The position numbers and the translations under genes are program-made. From Polytrichum commune (Eukaryota; Streptophyta; Polytrichopsida; Polytrichales; Polytrichaceae), in NCBI GenBank assembly GCA_950295325.1, contig OX485803.1:43043554-43107553 (forward strand): a stretch of DNA of 64,000 bases, in the 5' to 3' direction. The number at the start of each line of letters is the position of its first letter. Within the stretch, counting starts at the first letter, position 1. Shown one piece after another: positions 48,879 to 59,990 of the stretch. The notes under the pieces were generated by a model, which did not search any database, had not been told where the DNA came from, and worked only from the letters and a program-made list of their open reading frames with translations.

Positions 48879-51286
48879 CGGTGATCCAATCATATGCGAG
48901 AGTTCCTGGCAAATCCACAAGAACCGTTTTGTTTTCGTGAACCATCCATCTGACAAGGTGAGCTACTTGCAAAAGCAGCAGTTATGTGCCGGGGCTACCG
49001 TGTTATATGAGTGAGGAGTCGGAGGGAGCCATCAGGGAGATCCATGATTGCATTGGCAATGCTGTTGTCAACAACAAAACAATTGTGGTGGGGAATGGCA
49101 GCTCCCAGACTCTCACTGCCGCCCTTTTTGTGCTCGCCAACAGAGACGAGGGTGCGCCATCCACTGCTGTCGTAGCAGCGGCGCCATATTGCTCTGTGAG
49201 TTGAATCTTTCATTTCACTCTCCAACAAAGTGCATTAGAGTGTTTCAAGTTTTAGGTTAAGCTAAATCTTCTGTTTGTCTGAGTGAGTCACTTGTGGAAT
49301 CTTCTGTTGCATGTGCACAAAGTACATATATTCATCTCAGAATATCTATGTTGTTTGGGTTAGCTGATCAATGACTTTCGTCTGTCCTTAATATATGCTT
49401 TGATATATAGCTCGGCCAGCTCGAGATGGTTGTGTGGTTTTAATAAGGATTGAAATAGTTTGTGATTGAAGTCTTGCATCACAGGCTTACCCTGTAGAGC
49501 AGAGCATCTGCAAAGCATGCTCTTCCACTGGGCTGGTGATGCAATGGTCACGCTCCAGAAGTTCGAAACTCCAATTAAAGCTTATGTGATGGAGTGTTTG
49601 AATTATCTGTTCCATCTGCACGAGTATCTACATATATCTCACAATATCTTGCTGTTTAGGTGAGCTTATGATCCAGTGACTTTCTATTGATTGTGTGTAT
49701 ATATTGATATGCTAAATTGATTTATAACTCCAGCTCGAGGTGGCCGGTCTTGCATCACAAGCTGAGCCTAAATTGTCAGAGCATCTGCAAACCACGCTCT
49801 TTCCACTGGGCTGGTGATGCAATGGTCACGCCCCAGAAGTCTGAAAACCCATTAGATTCAGCCTCCTTGTTGGAGTAATTGGGAAATCTGCTATATCTGC
49901 GCAAGTAAATATATATCTCACAAAGCTTGTTGTTCAAGTCAGCTGATGGTTCAATGATTTTTTATCGTTTATGTGCAAATGTCACATCAATTTGAAGTAT
50001 AACTCCAACTCGAGGTGGTTGTTCTTGCATTTGGACAAGCTTACCCTACCGTGGCAGAGCATTCGGCATTCTCGCTCTTCCATTGGGCTGGCGATGCAAA
50101 CAATTACCAACCCAAGGACGAGGCAGCGGTGGTTGAATTCGTGACTTCTCCGAACAATCCTTGTCACTCTCTTCGCAATAAAGTGGCGGTGGGTGCAGCG
50201 GCCAAACAGAGAAGGAAATTGATGGTGCACGACATGCCTTACCACTGGCCGAGCTTCACTGCTGTCACCGAGGCTTGCAAGCACAACCTGATGATTTTCA
50301 CCTTGGCCAATTGCACCAGCCCTGCAGGAATGCATCTGGCGTGAGTCACTCACTTGATCTATTGTGCAAGTCACATGTTACAAGTATGGTTGCTGACACA
50401 AGCTTCACATACTAACCCATCAGACTAAAAGTTGATGAATAATTCCTGCAAGTTGTAGGTGGACAGTAATGTTGTGACATGTGTATTCCTTTGCACCACA
50501 GTTGGGATTTGGCACGATACCCAAGGCCGCGCGGTTGAGCTCCTCTATGCCACCTCCAAGTGGTATGAAGATTGTGCTCAGAACTCTACTATTTACTCAA
50601 GAGACTTGAACGATTTGATTACTACCTGCATGTTTTTCCATTACGAAAATGCTTTGATGGAAGCTTGTTGGGTGAAGGTGCGAGGCGTACTTGCTACGAA
50701 TCTGGGTATTCATTGTGCCAGAGCCATGTGAACCTGATGGTTGCCTTTTCCTTTGCACTTGCTATCAACCTGTCCTGGTACATTGTATGGTTATTTAAAT
50801 TGATCGTTCAAGTCTCTAGAGTGGAAAGTTGGATTTTCAGTGCCTAGAGTTCTGAGGAGTAATGCGGCATGCTCCAATTCTTTCATACGCTCAACTCTGC
50901 TTAGCTCAATGACATTCGAAATGCAACAAGCTAAGTTGATTTCAAGTTAGGGATCATGACATATGTATCTTACAGTATCAGTGCTTGAGATATGAATAAA
51001 ATTGCATGACATACGATAGTCTTTAGGAATTATTGTTGATTGCATAGGTCGAGGCATTATGCTGTGAAGTTACTAACCCTTGCTATGCATGTGTTGTGAT
51101 GACTCAGCATTCGTGTGTTCGAAGAGGAGGACTCCGACTAATAGCTCATTCTGAAGCAGAAATGGCACCTTTGCTCTTGGTGATGCAACATTTGGAGTGT
51201 CGCCTATGTATGTGCGCATCAGTCTCGTGATGCAGGAGAATTCTGTATGTGCCCTTGTTGGACGTCTCCCATCCTTGTGCACTTGA
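48879..51286 (+). pseudogene. TAR/alliinase-family pseudogene B
   Basis: Exons matching copy C lie at 48879-49195, 50009-50340, about 50501-50777 and 51108-51286. Exon 2 is 317 nt, not 319: TG is missing from TTGTGCAAAAG, which shifts the frame at about 48970. The exon 3 acceptor is AA at 50007-50008. Exon 4 lacks about 60 nt at its start and has a 1-nt gain that leads to TGA. Exon 5 has TAATAG in place of TGCCAA. Exon 3 itself stays open and carries Asn at the PLP-lysine position (LANCTSPAGMH) as in copy C. The ancestor therefore had already lost the lysine when the two copies split. Confidence 0.9.
49290..50008 (+). repeat. Two tandem exon 3 decoys inside intron 2 of pseudogene B
   Basis: Exon-3-like starts after intact AG occur at 49420 (CTCGAGATGG) and 49734 (CTCGAGGTGG), before the true exon at 50009. 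The spacings are 314 and 275 nt. The first two extend further into exon 3 (CACTGGGCTGGTGATGCAA) than the decoy in copy C. Copy C has one decoy, so the array expanded or contracted after the split. Confidence 0.72.
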
Positions 51287-51393
51287 ATGGGTTAACGATC
51301 TTCATCTTTTCATGCTTCATCATTCACGAGCTACATTTTCATGCTTCTTTTTTCAGGCATGCAAAGATGGAAGACGTCCGACAAGGGCATCTA
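51245..51393. repeat. Inverted duplication at the end of pseudogene B
   Basis: GTGCCCTTGTTGGACGTCT in the last exon is mirrored by AGACGTCCGACAAGGGCAT at about 51374-51392, separated by about 100 nt. It is absent from copy C. Confidence 0.6.
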
Positions 51394-52719
51394 CAAGATT
51401 CTCTTGATTCAGTAGACTGATATGTGCAAAAATGTTATTTAGGCTCATGAACATGTGTAGGCCAGAAAAGTGGTATCAAGGAACAATTAATGGATAGACA
51501 GTCTCTCAAATTTTGTCACACTTATGCACTCTTTGATGCCTTTTTTCGAATGACATTTTGATGTAACTTGCGGCAACTACTGTATTATATTTCAATGCAT
51601 TGAAGTGAATACTAAGTCAATTGCCACTCTCAAAAAATTCGGTAATCATGGAGGCAAGAATTCTGCACATGAGTTTAAAGCTTCAGTTGAAACTCTTGTG
51701 TTGGTCCTTTTTTAGACAACACCGACTTGAAGACAAACCAGCATAATGGCAAACGTCTTAGTCTTGCGGTGCTAGATTATCATCCTCAAAAATTAGTCTA
51801 TGTTGAGATTTAGATGTGCTAAGTACTGGTGTTTTGGATACAAAGAGCTTCAATAAGCTCAAGTGAAAAGGATGGATGGTCACTAATCTCGAATTAAAAA
51901 TGAATCGCTGAATTGCACTGTCAATCAAATTCAAAGGCTCAACAAATTTGGTAAGTTGGAAGCTGAAATTAACCGCACATGATTTCATTCATGAGTCACA
52001 TTTCTCATGTTGACCCCTAGTAGACTAAACTGATTTCTTGACAAGCAATTTGGCACACGGTTCATTCATTGCGGTGCAGGCTTATAAATATCCTCAAGAA
52101 ATGAACCTAATGTTGAGCTTCAGATCTGGTGTTCTTGGGTGCAGAGGGATTTGATCTTCTCAAGACAAAAGAAACGAGTTGGATCCCTAATTTCAAACCA
52201 TGAAATCAGGGTTTTTAAGGTTTGCAAGCATAACACTACTCAGCGACATGGGCCCTAAGAATAATACAGTGGAATGTTGGGAGATCAATCCGAATTGGAG
52301 TCTCCAGGTGCAACTTTTCGAGCATCCCACTGTTATATTTCAAGGCCCCACGAAACAAGAGTTGTTTGCTAATGCTAAATACTGTTATGAGCTTCCTCAA
52401 ACTACTGAAGGAAACTTGACAAATATCGACACAACACATGGATTCTTGACCAATATGGCCTGACATCTCCCTGGACGATGGTTGAGCATCAAATTGCATC
52501 ACAAGGAAACTTTGGATCCTTGAATAAGAGCCTCTTACTGAATCTTACAGAGAACAACATCATTGTCGAAATTAAACTGACAATGTGTGCCAACAAGCCT
52601 TTACATTACATGTGCTGATGGGATGTGGCCACACCATGTCATCGGTCAGCTTAAATTATTCCAGTTTGTCAGTTGAACAAACTGAAGCCCCTGATAAGAA
52701 GATGTGCCTGAATCGAACA
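51394..52719. other. 3' flank of pseudogene B and spacer
   Basis: The first 200 nt resemble the 3' flank of copy C. The rest, including frames at 52200-52463 and 52236-52502, has no recognisable motif. Confidence 0.4.
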
Positions 52720-52985
52720 TAGCAATACTCTGGACACCTATATTTGAGTGGTATGTGGGTAGGTGTGGATCGAAGAATGGAAGCTAAAAAGATATGTGTT
52801 TAAAAGAGATTGGATTACGTGCTCAATTATGTTATTAACCATTCTAGGTTCAATAGTCTACATGAATGGAGGATGTATGTGATCACTTAATGAGCAAAAA
52901 TAATCTTCTTTTTTTTTGATAAATAAGATGTTCATGTGAGCTCTAAATATTATGAGGCAAAATTTTCAGATTTGCTAAGCATCTC
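52720..52985 (+). repeat. R3 dispersed repeat copy interrupted downstream by a SINE
   Basis: Matches 42670-42915 and 13815-14095. The related flank GCACGAATTGCGTGT continues to the SINE insertion site at 53010. Confidence 0.65.
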
Positions 52986-53023
52986 GCACGAATTGCGTGT
53001 TTCGTAACCTACGAGAAGAGGGT

Positions 53024-53211
53024 CCGAGACGACCCTAAACTACCGGATGATGGTGGAGAGATACCCAAATCTCAAGGAAGATGTTGGCGGTTCGATTCTC
53101 GGGCTGTGAAATCTCCTCTCTGCTTGACGGAAAACTTGCCAGGTTGTTAACTGTCTCCTGTGCTTTGTTGTTGGCCTGTCAACCTTCTGTCTTAAAAACA
53201 TAAAAATAAAA
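53024..53211 (+). mobile_element. tRNA-derived SINE, 188 bp, with 14-bp target duplication
   Basis: Flanked by TACGAGAAGAGGGT at 53010-53023 and 53212-53225. The body has a tRNA-like head with box B GGTTCGATTC (53089-53098) and an A-rich 3' tail (AAAAACATAAAAATAAAA). A related copy lies at about 57075-57228 on the minus strand. Movement would require reverse transcriptase from a LINE elsewhere. Confidence 0.88.
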
Positions 53212-53392
53212 TACGAGAAGAGGGTGAAGAGAGAAAAGTATCCAAATAACACACATCCACCTTGGTAGAGGTTAGTCTGGCAAGTGGAGCTTGAAAGACC
53301 ATGATATTTTACCAATATTTTAGAGTAAAAAATGAGTCACATGGAGAAGATTCAATCTGTGACAGGAATTAGCAACTTGAAGTGCAAATATA

Positions 53393-53819
53393 AGGTAGAA
53401 ATACCATAACCCGTTAACCACCCTCTAGCCATGCACTAGACCGCCGTCATAATGGTGAAGTGCCATTTCTAAAACCGATCATGGCTCGACGGCAACTTCA
53501 ATGTGTGTACACTTAGTATAGCCAATGGGAGTCAAGTGTTAATGTACTCATGAGGTAACCGATTTAGGCGAGGTTCTGTATGGAAATGCGGATTACCGTG
53601 TTCAACTTGGTGTTGGGAGAATCTAGTGAACGAGTAGGGGGTTGGACAACTTTCCACTTTGAAAAATTGTGGAATATTTTTGTACAAGGCAAAAATATAT
53701 GAAACAACTTGCATTCTTCATGAATCCTTCTCATCTATCTTGGAAAATTATCTCATGATTGTCAGACCAGATCTTCAAGGCGAATCACCTTATTTTCATG
53801 GGTTATGGTATTTCTACCT
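53393..53819. mobile_element. AGGTAG element, intact 427-bp copy
   Basis: AGGTAGAAATACCATAACCC at the left and its reverse complement at the right are flanked by TA (53391-53392 and 53820-53821). The interior is collinear, in opposite orientation, with 40575-42023. It serves as the empty-site reference for the hAT-like insertion there. Non-coding. Confidence 0.88.
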
Positions 53820-54034
53820 TATGGCAGACTGCCATGATGTAAAAATCATCCTACCGAAGTCGCACTCCATCTAAACAAATCAGTCATATGCCTACACTTG
53901 GGAGTCATACTTTCTTAGAACTTGACAACTAAAGTAGACGTGCCTTGAATGGAAAGTTTTTTCTGCGCATGCAGGACATGAAACACACAATTATCATGAG
54001 ATCCTTAGCAAACTGAGATCATGCATGTAGCCAT

Positions 54035-54240
54035 TTGTCTCATGATTATTAGAGTTCATATGATGAATATATTGCTCATTACAAAAAGTGAAGATTTTCG
54101 TGCTCATCGAGTGGTCATATATATAGGTCTCCACAATCATGTTGACTAGTGAGCCCAGAATGGTTAGCATATGTTGAGCACGTACTCCAATCTCTTTTAA
54201 ACATGTGCTTTTTTGGTGCCAATTTTTAGATCTACAAATG
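54035..54240 (-). repeat. R3 dispersed repeat copy, minus strand
   Basis: Shares GTGAAGATT(T/C)TCGTGCTCAT and ATGTTGACTA with the minus-strand copies at 31470-31745 and 23505-23700. Confidence 0.6.
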
Positions 54241-54661
54241 TAGGTCTAATAATATGCGTTAATTTTCTCTTTCAATTATCAACAAGATCGAGGTAAAATA
54301 TTAAGGTTCATAAATGATAGAAAATATTCTCAAATGATTAAGAGGACAACATCTGATAAGGTGTAGGTACTGTAGTGCATCTTTCCAATGTTATCAATTT
54401 CAAGGTTCTTGTTTTCAAAGTTAAGTTTGTGATCATAGAAGGACCCCCAAAAATTGAAAAATTAATTAGCCGTTCAAGTATCTCTAGTTGGGAGATTTTC
54501 AAATTTATGTGATGAGGTGTGACAAAAGATTTTTTTCACTTTGATTTCTTATCAAGAATCGTACTTGTTTGGGGTGTAGTTTTAAGATCAGTGAAACAAC
54601 ATTAGAAAGCTTGTAGTAAATATACCATCAACATGCAACTTACAGTTGTACTTGGACTCCT

Positions 54662-54662
<1 letters not shown>

Positions 54663-54706
<44 letters not shown>
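54663..54706. repeat. GA microsatellite
   Basis: Uninterrupted GA repeat of about 44 nt. It is followed by a patch (54815-55030) where GGCCTCTCGACC occurs three times, twice direct and once inverted. Confidence 0.85.
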
Positions 54707-54707
<1 letters not shown>

Positions 54708-55571
54708 CCAAAGTCCAAACCCAAAGGTGCATCCCACTTTATTCCTTGCTCAAAATAACCCCTCCAATCTAACGGCCAAGATCTTGTCAATGATTGATTT
54801 TTTAATGAAAAAAAACCGACGGCCTCTCGACCATAGTTTGGGTTTCCATTCCCGTCCGACCCAAACTTCCTTCAAGAGTCCATCGCCTTCTTCAAAAAGT
54901 AATCATTTTAAATTACGACTGCCTTTGGACTTTGGCCATAGTGTGAAGGGTCGAGAGGCTGAACTCTTGGTTTCTTGCAATTTGATTGGTGGAGATCGAC
55001 GGCCTCTCGACCTTCGGCCATAGTATGGATGGGAAGAGAGATGCACTCATTCATATGCTACAATTTCCTCTAGGATATCAAGGCTATGTTGTGCCAAAAT
55101 GTCACATGGAATCAATGGCTTTATGAAAGATTCGGTTGGACCACAACTTGGGCTTCGTACCTTGAAACTCATACGCTCCACTTTGTCAATCCACTTTCTC
55201 ACTCAATTGAAAACTCCAATCCACAATTGCTCATAATTCCTTGACTTGAAAATGCAATCCTTTGAATTTCGACACCCATTTGATTCTCCTATGTCATCAA
55301 ACAATTTATATAAAAAAAACACGGAAGGCAAGGCTAAGCTGCATTAGGAGTGGACTCGAGCGGTGGAAGGATAAGAGACTGAGTCAAGTCCAAAGGAGAC
55401 TTAAAGCTACCTTGTGGCAATTTTTTCCATCTTGAGTGTCCTTGGGACCACTTCGGTGGCATTCACCTATTACGATATACATCTTTATTCACACTCCGCT
55501 TCAATGTGCTAGTATGAGGCAACTTTCTACTCTTTCTTTTATTTTGTACTTAATAGTCAATGTACGACTTA

Positions 55572-56067
55572 CCCAGGGAGTGCACTGTTCAAGTACTCTA
55601 TTTATACACGTGGGTGAACAAAAGGGGTATTATTTAAAACAAGCATGTACAAAATGTACGTAGAAGAGACATATTGCTATTAAGCAAGAAGTAGATATAC
55701 ATGAGGCTATAGAAAAATATATGTAAAGTACGCATTTACTCGTTTACGCATTCAAGTCAGACCTGGACCAAGAATCATGTGTTTTTTCATCCACTAAGTA
55801 ACGACTTTATAACTAAAAATCCATGATTTGATATTATACATATAATAGGGCCATATTTTTGCATTTCCAAACATTTGTACACATGTTATATACAATTTCT
55901 GTATTTGTTTTTGGACCCTTGTGTACGTATGGAAATGTATTTTGAAGCAATGAGATTTGTAAGTATATTGCTTGATTTTAGCAAAAATAAAATGTATACA
56001 GGGGTATTTTAATAAGGGGCATGCACGCACGTGATGCTTGGTTTTAATGAATAGTGCACTCCCTGAG
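55572..56067. mobile_element. hAT-like non-autonomous element, 496 bp
   Basis: The ends CCCAGGGAGTGCACTGTTCA and, reversed, CTCAGGGAGTGCACTATTCA are flanked by exact ACGACTTA (55564-55571 and 56068-56075). AT-rich interior without transposase. Confidence 0.85.
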
Positions 56068-56421
56068 ACGACTTATATACACAATTTGTACATAGGGATC
56101 AATGTACAACTTATCTACACAATTGTACATAGGAGTCAATATACGACCTATATACACAATTTGTACGAGTTTCATAAGTCTTTGAATCATTCTTTTATAC
56201 TCGTGGGTTCATAGTTTGATTTCGTACATTATCTTATGTCAACTTGATGAAGTTAAGCTAGACTTGTATTATGTGATTTTGATGATAAAGCATTAAGTAC
56301 GTATTTACATCCAAGGATACTCATGCTAAGTATTTGAACCCAAAACTTCAGTGATGTTAAAGTATCTAAATAATTTAAATAGTACATGATTTGATAAATG
56401 GGTTCATTCTTGACACAAGTA

Positions 56422-56580
56422 TAGCCCACCCGCACTTACTGGTGCGGGTCACCAATGAACCGTTCTTACCAACAAAGACCACTTTTAGAGTTGGTTTAGC
56501 CAATGAGAGGCATTTGGATGTAACCAATGCTGGTAGGAAGCGCTTGCTGGTGGCCTACACTAGTACGTGTGGGTGAGCTA
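56422..56580. mobile_element. Small foldback MITE, 159 bp
   Basis: TAGCCCACCCGCACTTACTG at the left and, reversed, TAGCTCACCCACACGTACTA at the right pair over about 30 nt, continuing into CACCA. Target duplication not clear. The short frame across it is not considered coding. Confidence 0.6.
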
Positions 56581-57074
56581 TTAGCTTAAAATAGAAGCAT
56601 AGGGATTTTAGATGCTCATGGTTTAATCTTTGATTTATGACACATTTTTAGTTCAATTTTTATGGATGTCCTACACTCACTTTTCGTACAAAGTGATCTA
56701 CCCGACTCCGCCCCTATACCTCCACACCCATTCTTATTATTCCCACGCCCCAAAAGTCTACTTGAAGACAAAATATGGAATTATGAAGTTATTGAATCTC
56801 TCTCTCATATATCCCCCCATTTCCCAACTATTGGAAGATTCTATTAGAGGATAATGGTAGAACCCTCTGATAGAATAATTATTATTATATGATGATTATG
56901 ATAATATTGTAGAATTTGTTTTAAACTATATGCTCAATATTTATCATTTAGTTATAAAGAATTACAAAAAAATGTAAGCGTGATTTCTCCCATCATAATT
57001 TAATATCATAGCATTCAAGTAACTGATGCGGATTCACACATCTCCCATAAAATTGAGGTATGTTAAAAGTGTCT

Positions 57075-57228
57075 CTTCTCATTTTTGGAACACATGAGAC
57101 ATGTGACCACCTGGCTAGTTTCTCTGTCAAGTAGAGAGAAGATTTCACAGTCGCGAATCGAACCACCAACCATTCCATTTGGTTTTGGTTGCCTCTCCAG
57201 TATCCTCCGGTAGTTTAGGGTCATCTCA
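57075..57228 (-). mobile_element. SINE related to 53024-53211
   Basis: On the minus strand it reads GAGATGACCCTAAACTACCGG-type head, box B GGTTCGATTC (57155-57164 on the minus strand), then GTGAAATCTTCTCTCTACTTG, parallel to the first SINE. The 3' end is degenerate. Confidence 0.75.
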
Positions 57229-57647
57229 AATAATGTATTATGAATGTATCAATGTATCCACCCATAAGAATCGATGTAACCAAAAAGTCCATGTTCCAAG
57301 AATATGTCCAGAACAAACTATTTATGTATGAGTTTTGGATCTTCTCAAATTTTGGTTTGAATGAAAAGATTACTCTTTCCATGTCCTCATTGTGTAATCA
57401 ACTTCCCCATACAAATGGTCAATTATAAACATGTTGATAATAATGAGCTCATATGCCCTCGGCACCAAGGGTGGTATGATGTTCCAAGTTCAATAAGGGT
57501 AAATAAGGGTTAAATGACCATTTAAGTTCATAGGGTATGCAGTGTATCTTTGTTCTTGAGATTTTGACGATGGCAATACATTGTTCGAGAGGGCCCTAGT
57601 GGAGGGTCAAAATCCTGAAGAGAAGTTTCAAACACACATGACTTAGA

Positions 57648-57970
57648 ATTAAGTACACCATTTATGGTATTTAGTGCCACGTGCACTATTTGTGAAGGGC
57701 CTAAACTAGATGTCTAGAGGTCTCAAATTATCATATCCATTATATATCAATATGATATGATTTGTCATCATTATAAGTATTTTTCTAAGTGAAAATATTT
57801 ATAGTGTGACATTTAGCATAGCACATTGGGATACCTGAGATGATAGTTTTGCATTTTCGTGTGCAAGGGGAAGGTATTTTTGAACAAATTAAGTGTCATG
57901 TATGTACACTTTAGTCGACTTCTAGACCATTGTGTAACGTAGGCATACATCTCATAACACTATTGGCTAT
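57648..57970 (+). repeat. Dispersed repeat R4 copy
   Basis: Matches 62515-62900 in opposite orientation; shared strings include GTGTGCAAGGGGAAG or its relatives, CTAGA(T/G)(A/G)TCTAGAGGT and ACACCATTTATGGTATTTAG. An end fragment also lies at about 59607-59650. No coding capacity. Confidence 0.6.
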
Positions 57971-58466
57971 ACTCATGCCAAGATATTAGTAAGCGCACTC
58001 ATTGCTTAATAATGCTATGCGCATTTGACGAACGATTTGCAATTAATGAACTTGATTTGATTGGTATTACTGCCTCAAACATGAATCCTTATTAAAAAAA
58101 CATAAAGGCTCCTTTCTGTTTAGTCCTTATCTAGTGGTACACCTTATCATGATTGGACTCTCTTAACACGGGGTTGTTGGACCACGAATCCTCAAAATTG
58201 TTTACTAAATATACTTAGCATAATGTTTTCTCCCTTTTATGGATGATATCATCCGAGTGTCATAACCAACCTTAGCAACGCCACTTTACATGTAACCGAA
58301 GCAGCCCACGTGGGTGTACAAAAAGGGCTTAGTGAACAATGGCCACAACTAGTATACATATATAGTAGGGTGTGGGTATTGTATCAAACCTTAAATAAGA
58401 AAGGCTTCCAGTTCATATTGGACTTGAAATTTACAAGGCAGCTCAGCAACTATAGTAGTAATCTAA
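57971..58466. other. Spacer without recognisable genes
   Basis: Nothing supported; no element ends found. Confidence 0.4.
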
Positions 58467-58861
58467 GGGCATCTGTAGTGGATCTAGGTAAAGCTCACTG
58501 CAAACCAAAACCTATCTTTTGACTGACCTAAAATTATAAACTGAAATTACCATCATTAGAAGCACACCTAAATAAACGTGAGATATTTCTCAAGAAAAAA
58601 GAATTGTAAAAATTTGACGTAGGTGAAATCCCTCATTGAAAACACCACATTTTCAAAATTTAGAGGGAGTGCACCAAATCTTGCTTTAAAATGGAAAGAT
58701 CCTCCCACACTCCCTCCAAATTTTTGACATTTAGAGGGAGTGTGGGAGGATCTGTCCATTTTTAAGCAAGATTTGGTGCACTCCCTCTAAATTTTGAGCA
58801 ATTTTAAGCAAGATAGGTCTTGGTTTGCAGTGAGCTTTACCTAGTTGCATTGTTGATGCTC
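58467..58861. mobile_element. PIF/Harbinger (Tourist-like) MITE, 395 bp
   Basis: Starts GGGCATCTGTAGTG and ends CATTGTTGATGCTC, flanked by TAA on both sides (58464-58466 and 58862-58864). The outer arms pair over about 55 nt (CTAGGTAAAGCTCACTGCAA and its complement). A second hairpin (58660-58795, repeating GAGGGAGTG(T/C)(G/A)) sits inside. Non-coding. Confidence 0.82.
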
Positions 58862-59216
58862 TAAGGTAAGAATCCAATGACTCCTCAGAGCAATTATTTA
58901 AGCAACCCAAGGACGTTACGTTCCTCACTTAAGGAAGCTAGAGAAACAGAAAATGGTGAAAATGAGCTAATTCGGCCAGAAATAGTGGCCTGCAATTTAC
59001 ACAATGTTTTGAGAGAATGAATCGAGGAAGTGATGAGAAATACAAGTTTTTGTATGATTTCATTCCCTGTAAATAACGGCTTATAGATGAATGCACGCAA
59101 AATAGTTACCTCAATGGTATTCAAAAGTGATCTCACGCAGCATGAAGTAGAACTTATCCGGCCTATCACTGAATTTGGCCTATTGTTGTATCTTTTTCAG
59201 GCCATCACTTTCACAA

Positions 59217-59561
59217 CTACACTGAATATGATATTTAGTGTTTGATACACTAAAAAAAAGGAATACATTTAGTGTATAAGGTGTACACATACACTAAATA
59301 TCACTAACCCTATGAAAGTAAGTAACATTAAATGTAAACTCAAATGCTAAATATCGATTATGGTAATACGTGGAAGTTACATGCATGAATTTAGTGTTAG
59401 TAAGGATATGAAAAAAAATTAACAATGATAAAAGGAGAAGGGAGGTGGCGGTGCATTTATGTCTAACACTAATTATCAAAGAATTGAAAATTAGTGTTGA
59501 GCAGGATAGGGTGGTAACAACACTAAATATAATCAAACACTAAATATCATATTTAGTGTAG
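59217..59561 (-). mobile_element. MITE with CTACACTAAATAT ends, 345 bp
   Basis: Inverted copy of the element at 40051-40382. Each terminus is itself palindromic (ACTAAATATCATATTTAGT). Non-coding. Confidence 0.75.
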
Positions 59562-59792
59562 TCATTTTGGATCCACACAAGAATCATTCTACCTAGTCGA
59601 GTGCAACAATACACCGTTTATGGTATTTGGTGTCACATGCGTAGTAGTGTCTCGTACCCTATGTTGAGGCTTACGCTAGGTTACATTGATGATTAACAAC
59701 TTCACCATAATTGTCACCTCATGACACTTGACATTCAAGCACGCTTACTTACTAACACTAAGAGGGATGGGGCCCCTTTCGACACAAGGATA

Positions 59793-59947
59793 TGACACAA
59801 AGAAGCCTTTGTGTGGGAGTTTTAAGCTTTCGTTCGATTTTTGAGCTCCGCAACACAATTCTTGCATGCATGTAAGAATTGTGTTGCGGAGCTCAAAAAT
59901 CAAGCGAAAGCTTAAAACTCTTACACACATGTGTAAGCGTTGTGTCA
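59793..59947. repeat. Long near-perfect foldback, 155 bp
   Basis: Central arms of about 45 nt (AAGCTTTCGTTCGATTTTTG and so on to CACAATTCTT, and the complement) differ at very few positions. Imperfect outer arms run to TGACACAA and TTGTGTCA. The shape resembles a young inverted-repeat locus or pre-miRNA as much as a MITE. Confidence 0.75.
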
Positions 59948-59990
59948 CTTTAATGTCATGCAAGAAGTCCGTGAAAGAATGTTCTATCTT

